Assembly (NCBI GenBank): GCA_003194525.1
Contig: NBIV01000384.1
Coordinates: 1-50,531 of the forward strand
Direction: 5' to 3'
Origin: Gracilariopsis chorda
Taxonomy: Eukaryota > Rhodophyta > Florideophyceae > Gracilariales > Gracilariaceae
Length of the DNA stretch: 50,531 nucleotides
Positions 30,301 through 42,225 of the stretch are shown here, one piece after another (position 1 is the first letter of the stretch; the number at the start of each line of letters is the position of its first letter). The notes under the pieces are model-generated. The model ran no database searches, was not told the origin of the DNA, and was given only the letters and a program-made list of their open reading frames with translations. Position numbers and translations under genes: made by a program.

Positions 30301-31058
30301 AAACTGCCTACTTTCTCAGACAAGCCCGCTCTTATGCTTTGTATGACGGATTCGATGTAGCTTCCGCCTTTCTTGCGCATTGCGTCTCTGAAATGTCGTC
30401 GAAGAAGACAGCCACACTTAGAGAAGTCATGAAGAAAGTGGAGTACATTACCGCGGAAAGAACCACCGCAGAACGCGACCATCCGATCATAAGACCTGTC
30501 ATGGATCACATAAGAAAAGCGAGAATCGCTTTCAGAACTGAGGCGCCTTCTTTGTTTTCTCTTCATCGAAGACATGCCTTTCGACCGCTGATAATCGCAA
30601 ATTCTACGGAAACTGTCGACGGGTTTCGAAGAGGAACCATGAAAGCCAAACTGATTCTAGAAGCCGGAGAAAGAGACCTCGCTGTTTGTTGGGTAAATGA
30701 CCTTGCCTCTCTCCGTGAGAAACAAGGTGTAAATGGGTATGGAAAGAAAGTTCTCGAGAGAATGGAACTGTTCTCTCATATCTATCACATCATAGGTGAT
30801 CGAGACACCAGCCACCCAGATATTCAGCTCCCTGCCCAAATCTTACAGCTTGTTCATGCCGGGCGAACAAGACTGATAACGGTGGCAGTCGACGAAAGAA
30901 GAAAAATGGAGCCCACTTGGACTGCTAATGAAGGAAGCTATAGCGTTATGAAGAAATACCTTGGAGATCAAAGAATCCTGGCAGGCATGGGTACAGGAAA
31001 CGCATTATGTGGTTTGAAATGGGACACAGTTCAGTATATGATGAGCTCGTTGTGGTGA
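27320..31058 (+). CDS. Unrecognised 1199-residue protein, three exons
   Basis: Joining exons 27320-27522, 27590-27973 and 28046-31058 gives exactly 1200 codons. Intron 1 (67 nt) starts GTAAGC and ends ATAG. Intron 2 (72 nt) starts GTACGT, has a perfect TACTAAC 28 nt before its end, and ends ACAG. Phases match at both junctions. The start is the ATG at 27320 (MPSQYASARH). No catalytic motif or repeat was recognised. The middle third carries a Ser/Asp/Glu-rich disordered part. Residues about 650-900 look like an alternating alpha/beta domain (RIAIICDAEADVS, AQVFILDSFDF, SLLLILICQPHLF, SSILIAPLDSW) of a nuclease- or nucleotide-fold kind. An XPF-like or meiotic protein is conceivable but unproven. 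Confidence 0.8.
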
Positions 31059-31199
31059 CCGTGTGGCTCTAAGTGGTTAAGGTTCACCCCGCTCCTTTGA
31101 TTTCCTTGCACCCTTGTACCCCATATGAGTAATTATCGGAAGCAACCCGTACGGTATTTGCTTAGGAAAGAGACCATTTCGAACCCCTTACGAGGTCCA

Positions 31200-33331
<2,132 letters not shown>

Positions 33332-33910
33332 GAATTGTGAAGCTTTGTACTGGTAGAAAGATTGATGTATACGGATTCAACGCTCTATACTGGTGAAACG
33401 GTTCGCTTGGCACAGAGTTGACTGAGGATGGATTAGAGATGATGTGTGTAAAAGCTTCCCTTGTGCCCTTCGTAGTGGTCTATTCGTCAAAGGAATGGGC
33501 GGACCGCGATGTCGACGTTGCAAGGAATCTTTGGTACAGTATGTAAGGTTTTCGATCGGCTGCGCTTGTACGTTGTTCTTGAAGTTAAAAGAGGGAAAGT
33601 TACCGTCGGTATGGTTGGCAGCGAAAGAGAAGGCACGCCACAGCGGCCAAGTGGATCACGGAACACTGCTTGATTCGCTGATTCGGTGTGACTAATTTAT
33701 TTCTTCAGCACTTAAAAACCTTAGTGATGCAGCGCAAAAGGGCGCTTACATTTAGGTACACGTTGGTAAGTGTAAGGGTCTCTACCCTTTAGCACTCTCG
33801 TTGTGCTCACGGAGAGCCAAGGTTCAACAAACTGACAAGAAGGAACAGGAACGCGCATATTCCGCTGTGTTCAAGCTAGACAGAATCTTCTAGTTTCTCA
33901 TCTTATTACA
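33332..33910. promoter_or_regulatory. Shared upstream region of PRP43 and Maf genes
   Basis: A 579-base divergent intergenic region. TTTGGTACAGTAT at 33530-33542 is the same 13-mer as at 22813. No ORF or RNA gene is supported. Confidence 0.4.
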
Positions 33911-34543
33911 ATGGGTGATCCGCGTTGGTCAGCAATCACCCGTCTGGTGCTCGGCTCTAAGTCTTGGTCTCGTCGAACGCTTCTTAAAGAGTTGGGGCTT
34001 CCCACCCTCGAAATAGAAATACCTGATATCGACGAGCGTTCAATTCGTGACGAAGACCCCCGCATACTAGTACAGCAAATAGCACTTGCGAAAGCACGTG
34101 CACTACTCCCTCGCATCAGTCCAACAGCGTCTGGCAAAACAATCCTGATCACAGGCGACTCAGTCGTAACACATAAAGGACAAATACTGGAAAAACCAGC
34201 ACATGAGCAGGAGGCGCGCCAGTTTCTAGCCAGTTACGCAACTGGCCCTGCAACAACGGTGGCCAGTATTGCTGTTATTGATGTTGTCAAGAGACTCGTT
34301 TGGATTGGAGTAGACGAAGCCGAAGTGTACTTTCGAAAGATGCCAGAGAATGTTATTGACGAACTTATTACTGACGGTGGGGCACTGGAAAGTGCAGGCG
34401 GTCTGCGAATCGAACACCCTGCCGTACAGAAGTACATCGATTGCATCATCGGGCATCGGAGCGCTGTTATGGGCTTTTCAAAACCCCTTGCCGAACGTCT
34501 TTTGCAGGAAGCATTATCTGCGAAAGGCGGTCAACCGATTTAA
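33911..34543 (+). CDS. Maf-like nucleoside triphosphate pyrophosphatase
   Basis: 210 residues, the usual length for the family. LVLGSKSWSRRTLLKELGL at 12-30 is the Maf N-terminal phosphate-binding motif (S.SPRR in bacteria, SSSMARR in plants). PDIDER follows, then LAKARA, LITGDSVVTHKGQILEKP (family ADTVV..G..LGKP) and EAEVYFRKMPENVIDELI. AGGLRIEHPAVQKYIDCIIGHRSAVMGFSK matches the plant-type subgroup. Maf proteins hydrolyse noncanonical or modified nucleoside triphosphates to monophosphates and are thought to clean the nucleotide pool. Gly replaces the usual Ala in the (A/G)D(T/S)VV motif. The start ATG (ACA ATG GGT) at 33911 is well placed. No intron. Confidence 0.94.
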   Translation: MGDPRWSAITRLVLGSKSWSRRTLLKELGLPTLEIEIPDIDERSIRDEDPRILVQQIALAKARALLPRISPTASGKTILITGDSVVTHKGQILEKPAHEQEARQFLASYATGPATTVASIAVIDVVKRLVWIGVDEAEVYFRKMPENVIDELITDGGALESAGGLRIEHPAVQKYIDCIIGHRSAVMGFSKPLAERLLQEALSAKGGQPI

Positions 34544-34904
34544 TGGCAATCTATGGCCCTGACTCATAATCGGCACGAAGGTCGACTTCGATTTCTCTTG
34601 ACGGCATGCAAATGAACGAACTGTATGGTTTGTTCTGCTGCCATGTAGATTCTGCTTATCTCGTTAACATACCCGGTCTTGGTTTCCCAGTCACGGACGA
34701 AGTGGTCTCATGCGTATGATGCTGGTACCAAAAGAGGTTTACACTCTTGACGCTGAGCGCCGTTCGGCAGTACTTTTTTGTGGTCCTTTAGCGCACCTGG
34801 GGATACCAGGGGATCGCTTCTGTTGCAATGAACCCCAGTTCACTGCGCTTGGATGTATCTGTGATGCTTCCTTCGACATTCACATTCATGCTTTCTTTTA
34901 AGGA
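34544..34904. other. Intergenic region
   Basis: 361 bases between the Maf gene and the small basic ORF. Short ORFs only (for example 34710-34901) and no recognised content. Confidence 0.4.
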
Positions 34905-35345
34905 ATGGAAGAATTGGTTCTTTCAATGCGAACAACCACATGCGTAAAGCAAGCTATGGATAACAAGTTGCGAGCGAACGCAACGACTAATGGCACTAGT
35001 GCTTTAAAGCGCAAATCGCGAAAACTCAACAAGATAGAGAGGTATGCCAGAAAACGCTTTGGGAACGTTAGCGATGGCGCAGATGTGCAATTGGAACAGG
35101 CAGAAAAGAAGAATGTGTTCAGATCGTGGTGGAATGTGGGCGATGACGGATACATTATTGGTAACCTGTGTCGAGTTCTGAAAAAAGCAGGACATGTGGA
35201 CGAACTTGTTCGCTTTTGGAAAAGAGCATTATGGCTAGTTAAGCCCTTGCAAAAGAAAGGGATCAATGGTGCACAAGAAGGCGTGAGAATCGCAGAAGAT
35301 GTGGCAAGGAAGAAGGCTAGTGCGCGGAAGGAAGTGCTCAAGTAG
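34905..35345 (+). CDS. Small basic hypothetical protein
   Basis: 146 residues, strongly basic (KRKSRKLNKIERYARKRFG) with a helical C-terminal half (DDGYIIGNLCRVLKKAGHVDELVRFWKRALW; KASARKEVLK). It could be an RNA- or ribosome-associated protein judged on charge alone. No family recognised. The codon pattern and composition look coding, and the ATG at 34905 has a purine at -3. Confidence 0.45.
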   Translation: MEELVLSMRTTTCVKQAMDNKLRANATTNGTSALKRKSRKLNKIERYARKRFGNVSDGADVQLEQAEKKNVFRSWWNVGDDGYIIGNLCRVLKKAGHVDELVRFWKRALWLVKPLQKKGINGAQEGVRIAEDVARKKASARKEVLK

Positions 35346-35980
35346 TTGGCCATGGTACGTAGCACCACTCGGATGAGTTGTGGTGCTGTCGGGTACAACA
35401 ACAATGAAGCTTGGTTCCAAATTTACGGGCGCCTTGTCTGGTATGCGAAGCGTTGCGAGAGGCAAGACTCTTATATCGGAGATCGAACAAAAGGCGCCTC
35501 GACCGTGAGTGAAGTCTCCCATTGGGTTTTCGGTATAGGACGAGCGGCTTTGGATTTAATCATGATGAATGTTTACGGACTCTGTTCATCGCAAGGAAGA
35601 AATGTGATATGTGATTAGGTGCGTCCAGACTGGTCTAAATGGGTACAACGTTTCTGTGAATGACTACGATAGAAGATATGGGAACCAGAACAGGTATGTA
35701 TTTCTTGATGATGAGCATTCTGGCAAGGGAGAGTACTGCAGTAAACATTTCGTTTGATTGCGTGCTCGTTTTCGCCAACAGCTTTAGCCGAAACTGTCAT
35801 TTCCCTGTATCACCAAAGCCTAGAACAACATACGAGTGCCTTTTGGTACCGAGGTACGAGGGGCACGATGGGTATGGGGAAGCTAACCCTTCGGTACTCC
35901 TGTTACCAGGGGTACGAATGGTAGAGGAACGAACGAATGATCTTTTAACCAGGTCTCCGTCGCAGTCCGAGATTCATATC
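35346..35980. other. 5' flank of the second Gypsy element
   Basis: 635 bases with no convincing gene. Several GGTAC words cluster at 35840-35920. It ends at the start of the LTR (TGTCGGTCGC). Confidence 0.4.
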
Positions 35981-36009
35981 TGTCGGTCGCTAATGTTGCA
36001 GAATGTGCC

Positions 36010-36018
36010 AGAAATTGC
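36010..36018 (+). repeat. Left 9-bp target duplication of the MULE
   Basis: AGAAATTGC directly before the left TIR (GGCTTTTGCTG). It is repeated directly after the right TIR and occurs once in the uninterrupted LTR at 49588-49596. Confidence 0.95.
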
Positions 36019-36392
36019 GGCTTTTGCTGAATCTACATAATGTAAGAAATGTAGATTTTCCACCAATCAGTGCACCGAGTTCAGCCTCAGCTGTAAGCAG
36101 AGGTCCACTTCCTGGGCTCACCAGGGCGTGTTTTATATGCACGAATCGGAGTGCAGAGTTCAGCCCGCCACGGCGCCCATGTAGATATGTACCCATTCAT
36201 CATGCGCCAAGTCAACCAGTAGAGCTTAGCACCCAATCAGCTCTGTGTCCTGCGGCACGTGCAAAGCACGTGCCGCACAGCATTCAAACCAGCGCGAAGC
36301 GTTCAGGCACCGATTAGCGCGCCCAAAAGCGCGCGATAATTGGTGCCTGAACGCTTCAAAGCCATTGCTCGCCCACCCCATCAGCGCTACCC
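36019..36392 (+). repeat. Left 374-bp terminal inverted repeat of the MULE
   Basis: Reverse complement of 43527-43900 with few mismatches. It contains two nested hairpins: TGCGGCACGTGC with a three-base AAA loop at 36251-36277, and GAAGCGTTCAGGCACC arms at 36296-36357. Weaker inverted similarity continues inward to about 36760. Confidence 0.93.
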
Positions 36393-37173
36393 ATCATTCT
36401 TGTGCCCGCCCAGTCTCTCCCCTGTTGTCTTATCCCAACTAGATCACGTTTCGTCGCCGTTTCCCTCCTCCACCGTATGCCAAACAAGCAAACTTCCTTG
36501 CCCTTTCCCTGGCCGTCCTATCCCAAACAAATCACACCTCTTCGCCACCTCTCTAACATTGCGATCCAAACTCATCTCCAGTACTTTTTGTACCGCTCTC
36601 TTGATTTGTGCTCTACTCGTTCTTGCACTTTTTCTCGATTGAGGTACGCATCATTGATTTTACCGCTTCCGCGATTCGCCTGTCTTGAACGTATCTCTAT
36701 TTCACGCTGCGTTTCTCGATCATTGCTATACTGCATCAACTTTATTGCTTCTCCTCGCTGCCGCAAGTACTTTCTCTCGACGTAAGTTCGCATTCTCGCA
36801 TTATTTTACGGTCGGCTTTACCCAGCCGCGCTACTCATCCTCGCTTTTATCGCTTATTTCAAATCCCCAATCAGCTCCTGTCACCCTTCCCTCGCATCTG
36901 CTACCGGTTACGCGTCCATTGCACGCAGGAGGCAAGTTCATTGCTTCGGTGCCACTTATCGTCTACTCTCCGAACTTTATATGGTATACGATTCCGACAA
37001 CTTCCCGAAGTCTTTCTCTTCTTTGCTTCCTTCTGTCGCGCGATTACCATTGACCATCTGCAAATGCTCTAGCGTGATCTCGTGATGGTACGGCTATGGT
37101 AGATTTTGTGTGGTAAACAGGTTTATTTTCTTTAGAAGGTTTACTTTTGCGCGTTTTGTTTCCATTTCTATCG
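36393..37173 (+). promoter_or_regulatory. MULE left subterminal region and likely promoter
   Basis: Pyrimidine-rich on this strand, no gene. From about 36570 to 36760 it matches the reverse complement of about 42600-42800 (for example TTCTCGATTGAGGTACGCATCAT), so the inverted repeat is longer but interrupted. The transposase start follows at 37174. Confidence 0.6.
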
Positions 37174-40100
37174 ATGAGGGCTCCATCGAAAGATAATGGG
37201 GATGATCGTTCAAGTTATAAGCTTCTCACTCTTTCTGAAAGGAAGGAGATTGACAACTTTCTTCGGGATCTAGAATCATTTACGGGGCCTATCTTTGAGA
37301 CCTCGCAGATGTCAAATTGTGTAACGGCAGCTCGAAACCATCTTGCCGAACTGTTTATCAACGACCGAAACCAAGGCAGCTCTAATATCTTCGTGAAGAA
37401 CTGCTATCCGGAGAATCTAATGTGTGACGTGCTCATTACTTCAGGAATAACGGATCTGCGACAGAAGGAAGGAGTAGTATTCTGCAGCTGTGTCACCGGA
37501 GCATATCTTATGGGTATGTCGCAGTCGTTCTATGCTGGAAAGAAGAGGGCTTCATACAAGAAGGTACATCTCGATACATTCGTCGAGCCTTTTCAAAGGC
37601 GTCTGTTTGAAGGTAATGCGGACATTACAACGGTTGTAGTTCCACTGAACTTCGACAACAAGCACTGGGGTATGATCTTTGCTCATCGATTTCCAAACTC
37701 TTTGCAGAGAGTTGAATCGCGAGTTGTAAGGTTTGGTGATAGCATTGGATGGAAATGCCCCGGATACGTTCTTGAGTTTTTCAAAGCGGCGTTTGACTAT
37801 GCTTTTCCTCGTAAGAGAGTGCAGTGGACTGCATCTAAGAAGAACTATCTTCTTGATGATCTTAAATTCGAAAAGCAGCCCGATTCTTACAGCTGTGGGG
37901 CTTATGTTCTGGCTGCATGCAGTACATTTGCTTCCGATACTGGTTATCTACCGCAGGAAACCTTCGCTTCCGGCTATGACAGTGCACTTACCGATAAGTA
38001 CAAATGGGCGTCGGCGAGATGTCGGCTGATGAACATCATCTACGCATATGAGGAGAAAGGTGATGTCGGAGTGACGGAAGCGGAAGTTTCAGTATTTCAG
38101 CAGAAGCAACTCAAACAGTGGTTACGCAGGAGAGATGAAGCGATGGAGAACGTATCGAGGAGTGCAGCGAAATACGTTTCGGACGGCAATGTTAGCGGGG
38201 AAAAGAAGGACGATAATTTTGAAGAGCAAGGGGAGGTTTTGAGTACAAGGGAACTTGTAATGGATGAGTTCAAGGCAACTGAAATGGGAACGGAAGAGAT
38301 AGGGGACGGGGAGAAAAGAAAGAAAGCAACGAGAGCTGAAGATCGTTGGCAGAGAATTAAAGCGATTCGTAACGCTGAGAAGACTTGGTACTCTAATGGT
38401 TCCAATGACGCCCCATTTGTTCACCATAGGCCTAGAAAAATCAGGTTCAAGGATAGCTCACTCTCCGTTGCGGAACTTATTAATGGGTTACTGCAAACAG
38501 TAGTGGCCAACCATGAAAAGATGGTTACGACAGCAGCTGGAGTGAGTAGGGGGGAAGGTAATGGGTGTCGCGTTACGCCATGGGGCACAAAGAGCAGGAC
38601 CCAAGTGAACGTCTCGAACGTGGATGACAAATACCACGGAATACAAACCTCGACAGGTGTTACAGACCCTAAGGAAAGCCAAGATCTTCCTTACTTTGTA
38701 TACGAGCTTTCAAAAGCAGGCGAGTTGTTTGTAGTACATCGATTCAGACCGATCTGTAGAAAACATGTTCAACGAAGTACTCTGATCAGTGCAAGGCTTC
38801 GTTGTATTCGATATAAGCCACCTCATTCCTGCAGAACCGTGATTTCCGCCAACCTTAGGCGTTCTTCCATGATGTGGCAGGTTTCCAGGAACTCTCCACA
38901 TACACATGAGCTGAACCCGGTTCAGAACGACGTGTGCCTAGCAAGATATCAATATGCTATAACTTCTATGCAAGGGAGGCTTAAAGAATGGACTGCAAGT
39001 AAGGTATTCCAAGACACGACCATTCCCTGGGATGTATTCGAAGCGACTCTGGTTCCATTTTACAAGAGGCCGGCTCCTTGTGTGGGCGTGATGTCAGCAA
39101 ATGTCTCGAATGGTGTAGAGGACGTAGGGTGTACAACTGCTCAGAGCGGAAAGGGATGTACGAATGCGATGAGTACTTCGAAATACGCTGAGGATGTAGG
39201 AGTCCGGATTATTGCTCCTAAAAGTTTGGCTGAGGAGAGAACAACTTCAGAAGTTGGGGAGGTTGTCACAGATACATGTCCAATTCCAATCAAGAAGGTA
39301 GGTTCTGTGCATAACACAATCTTGGAAAGCGGGAGAACTGGTTTGGGTACAGTGGACAGCTCAGATGCATGCTCAGATCAGAGAGAAGTTGAACTTAGCC
39401 TCCCCTTTGTTCTTGACGAAAAAACTGAGCAACACTCTGGCTTGCGAAAGCAAGGTGAACCCTCTGCGGATTCAGACAGCTCAGATGAAGGAGGAGTTGA
39501 AGACGCTTCACTGCTTATAGACACATTTCTTGAAGATGAGCAGCCACCGCCGTACAAACTTTTTCACGGTGTTGAAAGTTGTGACTCTCAGCGTGAATTT
39601 CTCGACCAGATGACTACAGCAGAATCAACAGGAGAGAAAAAATGTGAAACAGAGAGCTCAGACAATTCATCAATTGAGATAAGGCGCATGGAGGAAGGTG
39701 AAGCTCTATTCAAGAGAGCACTAAGCTCATTCGTCTCAGGCTTGGAAGAGAACGCCTCAGGCAACACAGCTCTAAAAGAAATTCAGTTTATTGGTAATTG
39801 CTTTGGGTACCAGTTCCGCATTCGTGACTCGTCATATCGTAAGCACATTCCAGCAGCTACTGCAAGTCCGGACAATACTGATGGTGACTGGGTACTTAAA
39901 CGTGCATTCGTAGAGTGCAAAATGCGGGGATGTGCTTTCTCTTTCATCTTAAAAACCGTCAATACGCTTTCGGGTATGGAGGACGGCGATAGCACTTTGA
40001 AGGGGTATAGATGCAGAATGCGGAACTGGTCTCACAATCACGAGCCGAACCCTGAGCTGACCATGGATAGGCTACAACCAAAGCTTCAGAAAGAAGCGCT

Positions 40101-42225
40101 GGAGATGAAAAATGAGCTTTATATACCTTTCACACACATCATCCGACTTTTGGAGGCAAAGTACAAGGTCTCAATCGACACAAAGAGTTTACGAAACAAG
40201 ATATCATATGCGGAGGGGGTGAATTACCCACTCCAGGAAGAGTGCATGAGACTTTGTAAGGAACTGATTGCCATCAGAGACGAAGATTCTCAGAATCGGG
40301 TATTTCTCACGGTTGGCGAGGAAGGCAGAATGGACTCAGCGGCGTGGACGTATAGAGAGTGGATGGATGACTACGCACGATACGGATTTGTTCCCGGTAT
40401 AAGTATCGATTGTAAAGCCATATCCAATAGATTTGGACTTCCGCTACTGACCATTAATGGCAGAGCAAACGATGGCTGTGTGCTGACTTTCTTTATGGCC
40501 TTTATATCCACTGAAACCGAAGAAAGCTTTGTGAGAATACTATCGCAGTTTCGTTCTGTATTTCAAGTTTCGCCTGCAATGATCGCCATGGACCAGAGTA
40601 CGCCGTGCATAAACGCCACTAAGAAGGTTTTTCCGACGTCATACATTGCCCTTGACGAGTGGCACCTTAACCAAAATCAACTTCGTAATTGTGGGAGCTG
40701 GTGCTCAAAGATCGGGCGTAAAGGAATTTCGGAAGAAATGTCGAGGGACCTCTTCATCATGAGGCAAACAAGAACAGAAAGAAAATTCATTTCCAGGCGG
40801 AATGATTTCGAAAGAAAGTACTTTTATCAGTTTCAACAAGAGCCGCCACAATGGTTTAGGTTTTTATATCACAGGAATGCTGAAATGATCGTTGCGTACT
40901 ATCGCAATCGACTCGTTCCATTTCGTTTTCTCTTCCAGGGGACAGGTTACACCGAATGCTCAAACTCTTCATACCGCAGAAATATTTTGCAACGCAAAGT
41001 ACCGCTGTGGAAGATACCCAGCGAGATGCTTCGCCTAACCAAAAAAAGCCGCAATAATCGATTAGCTTCGAGAACAAAAGTGTTGAAGCCCCAGAGCCTG
41101 ACCAACCGGAAGATCACAACCTGCCAGCTGCCGATACCGCGAGCAGTGCTCGATAAGCTCATCACCGAGTACACTGCTTACTCCTTGCACAAATTTGTAG
41201 ACCTCAGCGTCAATCCAAGTAGGAATTGCGTCGTATTGGACGCAACTATTGAGCCAATGACTGGTGCAAGGTGGCCTGATACCAGATTTGATGATGACTG
41301 TGTCCTAGGCACAGTAGTGGTATTCTCCTTAAAATGCTTAGAAACATTACAATCCGGTCATGATAATTTGGAGACAATACGAGCCCCAGCACCGATCTAC
41401 GAAGTATTTCTCACGAACTTTCCCAAGCGGACATACAATTGCGATGAAGTCCTTGTGGGAGCATGCACCTGTGGTCAACATGCCGTGGCCGGCTTTCCAT
41501 GTCGACACATAGTTAGGTGTGCTGTCACGTACCCAGAGCTTCTGTACCAGAAGCCGCAGTTACACAATGTCCTTGGCAGCCGAGTGCATCTGGAGACTCT
41601 GTTTGACTCGTACTGGAAACAAAACGACGACGAAACCACAAAGACCCATCTATCAAGTATCAGGCGGAAGATCGGAAGAGAACATGCACAGTCCAAACAA
41701 TCAGATTCCAGAAGCGAAGGGGCCACAACGGAAGATGAGGATATGTACTGGGGCAACATCAATTCGCAGATCGATGAGGAGGTAAAGAAGTACTTGTCTT
41801 GGTCTGATGGCCGGGCAATGTTTGATAAGATGCATCGTTTAGCAACGGACCTTGGACCAATCGCACTTCGCAGCATTAAGATCCTGTTAGAGAATTCAAT
41901 CCAAGCTCTGGCGAAAGGCCGAGCCCCAATTCCTCCTACAAACCATGTCCAAGTGAACTCTGAGTTCAAAAAGATCTTATCGGGCCAGAAAGAGGATAAC
42001 GATGGAATTGTTTATACCATTCAAAACCCAAACATGGGTCTAACTCGCAACGAAAAGCGCAAAAGAGGATGCATGGAAGTTGTGAAGAGAAAACGTCCTC
42101 GACGGTCAGAGCAGCCGCATCTCCGTGGATCCCAGATATCGTCACAGAGTAACGTTTCCAAGGAGGACCATGGAGCCTCAACTGTGATTTCTAGAGACGA
42201 TGTGAATGGCGCAATTGACAAATGA
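37174..42225 (+). CDS. ULP1-protease/MULE transposase fusion protein
   Basis: 1683 residues from the first ATG of the frame at 37174 (MRAPSKDNG); the frame is open a few codons further up. The N-terminal C48/ULP1-like cysteine protease has a catalytic triad His164 (NKHWG), Asp189 (FGDSIGW) and Cys241 (DSYSCG). A long acidic linker follows. Two zinc-finger-like segments ending HTH (about 577) and HNH (about 955) resemble WRKY-GCM1/FAR1-type domains. The MULE transposase core has Asp1079 (SIDCKA), Asp1140 (AMDQS), a WH pair near 1163 and Glu1261 (TECSNS). The SWIM finger has C1431, C1433, C1443 and H1445. The C-terminus is basic (KRKRPRR), a likely nuclear signal. All catalytic residues are present. 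ULP1 domains occur in some plant MULEs, but fusion upstream of the transposase in one chain is unusual. Confidence 0.93.
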   Translation: MRAPSKDNGDDRSSYKLLTLSERKEIDNFLRDLESFTGPIFETSQMSNCVTAARNHLAELFINDRNQGSSNIFVKNCYPENLMCDVLITSGITDLRQKEGVVFCSCVTGAYLMGMSQSFYAGKKRASYKKVHLDTFVEPFQRRLFEGNADITTVVVPLNFDNKHWGMIFAHRFPNSLQRVESRVVRFGDSIGWKCPGYVLEFFKAAFDYAFPRKRVQWTASKKNYLLDDLKFEKQPDSYSCGAYVLAACSTFASDTGYLPQETFASGYDSALTDKYKWASARCRLMNIIYAYEEKGDVGVTEAEVSVFQQKQLKQWLRRRDEAMENVSRSAAKYVSDGNVSGEKKDDNFEEQGEVLSTRELVMDEFKATEMGTEEIGDGEKRKKATRAEDRWQRIKAIRNAEKTWYSNGSNDAPFVHHRPRKIRFKDSSLSVAELINGLLQTVVANHEKMVTTAAGVSRGEGNGCRVTPWGTKSRTQVNVSNVDDKYHGIQTSTGVTDPKESQDLPYFVYELSKAGELFVVHRFRPICRKHVQRSTLISARLRCIRYKPPHSCRTVISANLRRSSMMWQVSRNSPHTHELNPVQNDVCLARYQYAITSMQGRLKEWTASKVFQDTTIPWDVFEATLVPFYKRPAPCVGVMSANVSNGVEDVGCTTAQSGKGCTNAMSTSKYAEDVGVRIIAPKSLAEERTTSEVGEVVTDTCPIPIKKVGSVHNTILESGRTGLGTVDSSDACSDQREVELSLPFVLDEKTEQHSGLRKQGEPSADSDSSDEGGVEDASLLIDTFLEDEQPPPYKLFHGVESCDSQREFLDQMTTAESTGEKKCETESSDNSSIEIRRMEEGEALFKRALSSFVSGLEENASGNTALKEIQFIGNCFGYQFRIRDSSYRKHIPAATASPDNTDGDWVLKRAFVECKMRGCAFSFILKTVNTLSGMEDGDSTLKGYRCRMRNWSHNHEPNPELTMDRLQPKLQKEALEMKNELYIPFTHIIRLLEAKYKVSIDTKSLRNKISYAEGVNYPLQEECMRLCKELIAIRDEDSQNRVFLTVGEEGRMDSAAWTYREWMDDYARYGFVPGISIDCKAISNRFGLPLLTINGRANDGCVLTFFMAFISTETEESFVRILSQFRSVFQVSPAMIAMDQSTPCINATKKVFPTSYIALDEWHLNQNQLRNCGSWCSKIGRKGISEEMSRDLFIMRQTRTERKFISRRNDFERKYFYQFQQEPPQWFRFLYHRNAEMIVAYYRNRLVPFRFLFQGTGYTECSNSSYRRNILQRKVPLWKIPSEMLRLTKKSRNNRLASRTKVLKPQSLTNRKITTCQLPIPRAVLDKLITEYTAYSLHKFVDLSVNPSRNCVVLDATIEPMTGARWPDTRFDDDCVLGTVVVFSLKCLETLQSGHDNLETIRAPAPIYEVFLTNFPKRTYNCDEVLVGACTCGQHAVAGFPCRHIVRCAVTYPELLYQKPQLHNVLGSRVHLETLFDSYWKQNDDETTKTHLSSIRRKIGREHAQSKQSDSRSEGATTEDEDMYWGNINSQIDEEVKKYLSWSDGRAMFDKMHRLATDLGPIALRSIKILLENSIQALAKGRAPIPPTNHVQVNSEFKKILSGQKEDNDGIVYTIQNPNMGLTRNEKRKRGCMEVVKRKRPRRSEQPHLRGSQISSQSNVSKEDHGASTVISRDDVNGAIDK

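Noticed and set aside
31070..31110. tRNA A-box-like GTGTGGCTCTAAGTGGTTAAGG
   Set aside because: No B box or matching acceptor stem follows; it does not fold as a tRNA.
35346..35618. 90-codon ORF after the small basic gene
   Set aside because: No recognisable content and no good start context; treated as chance.
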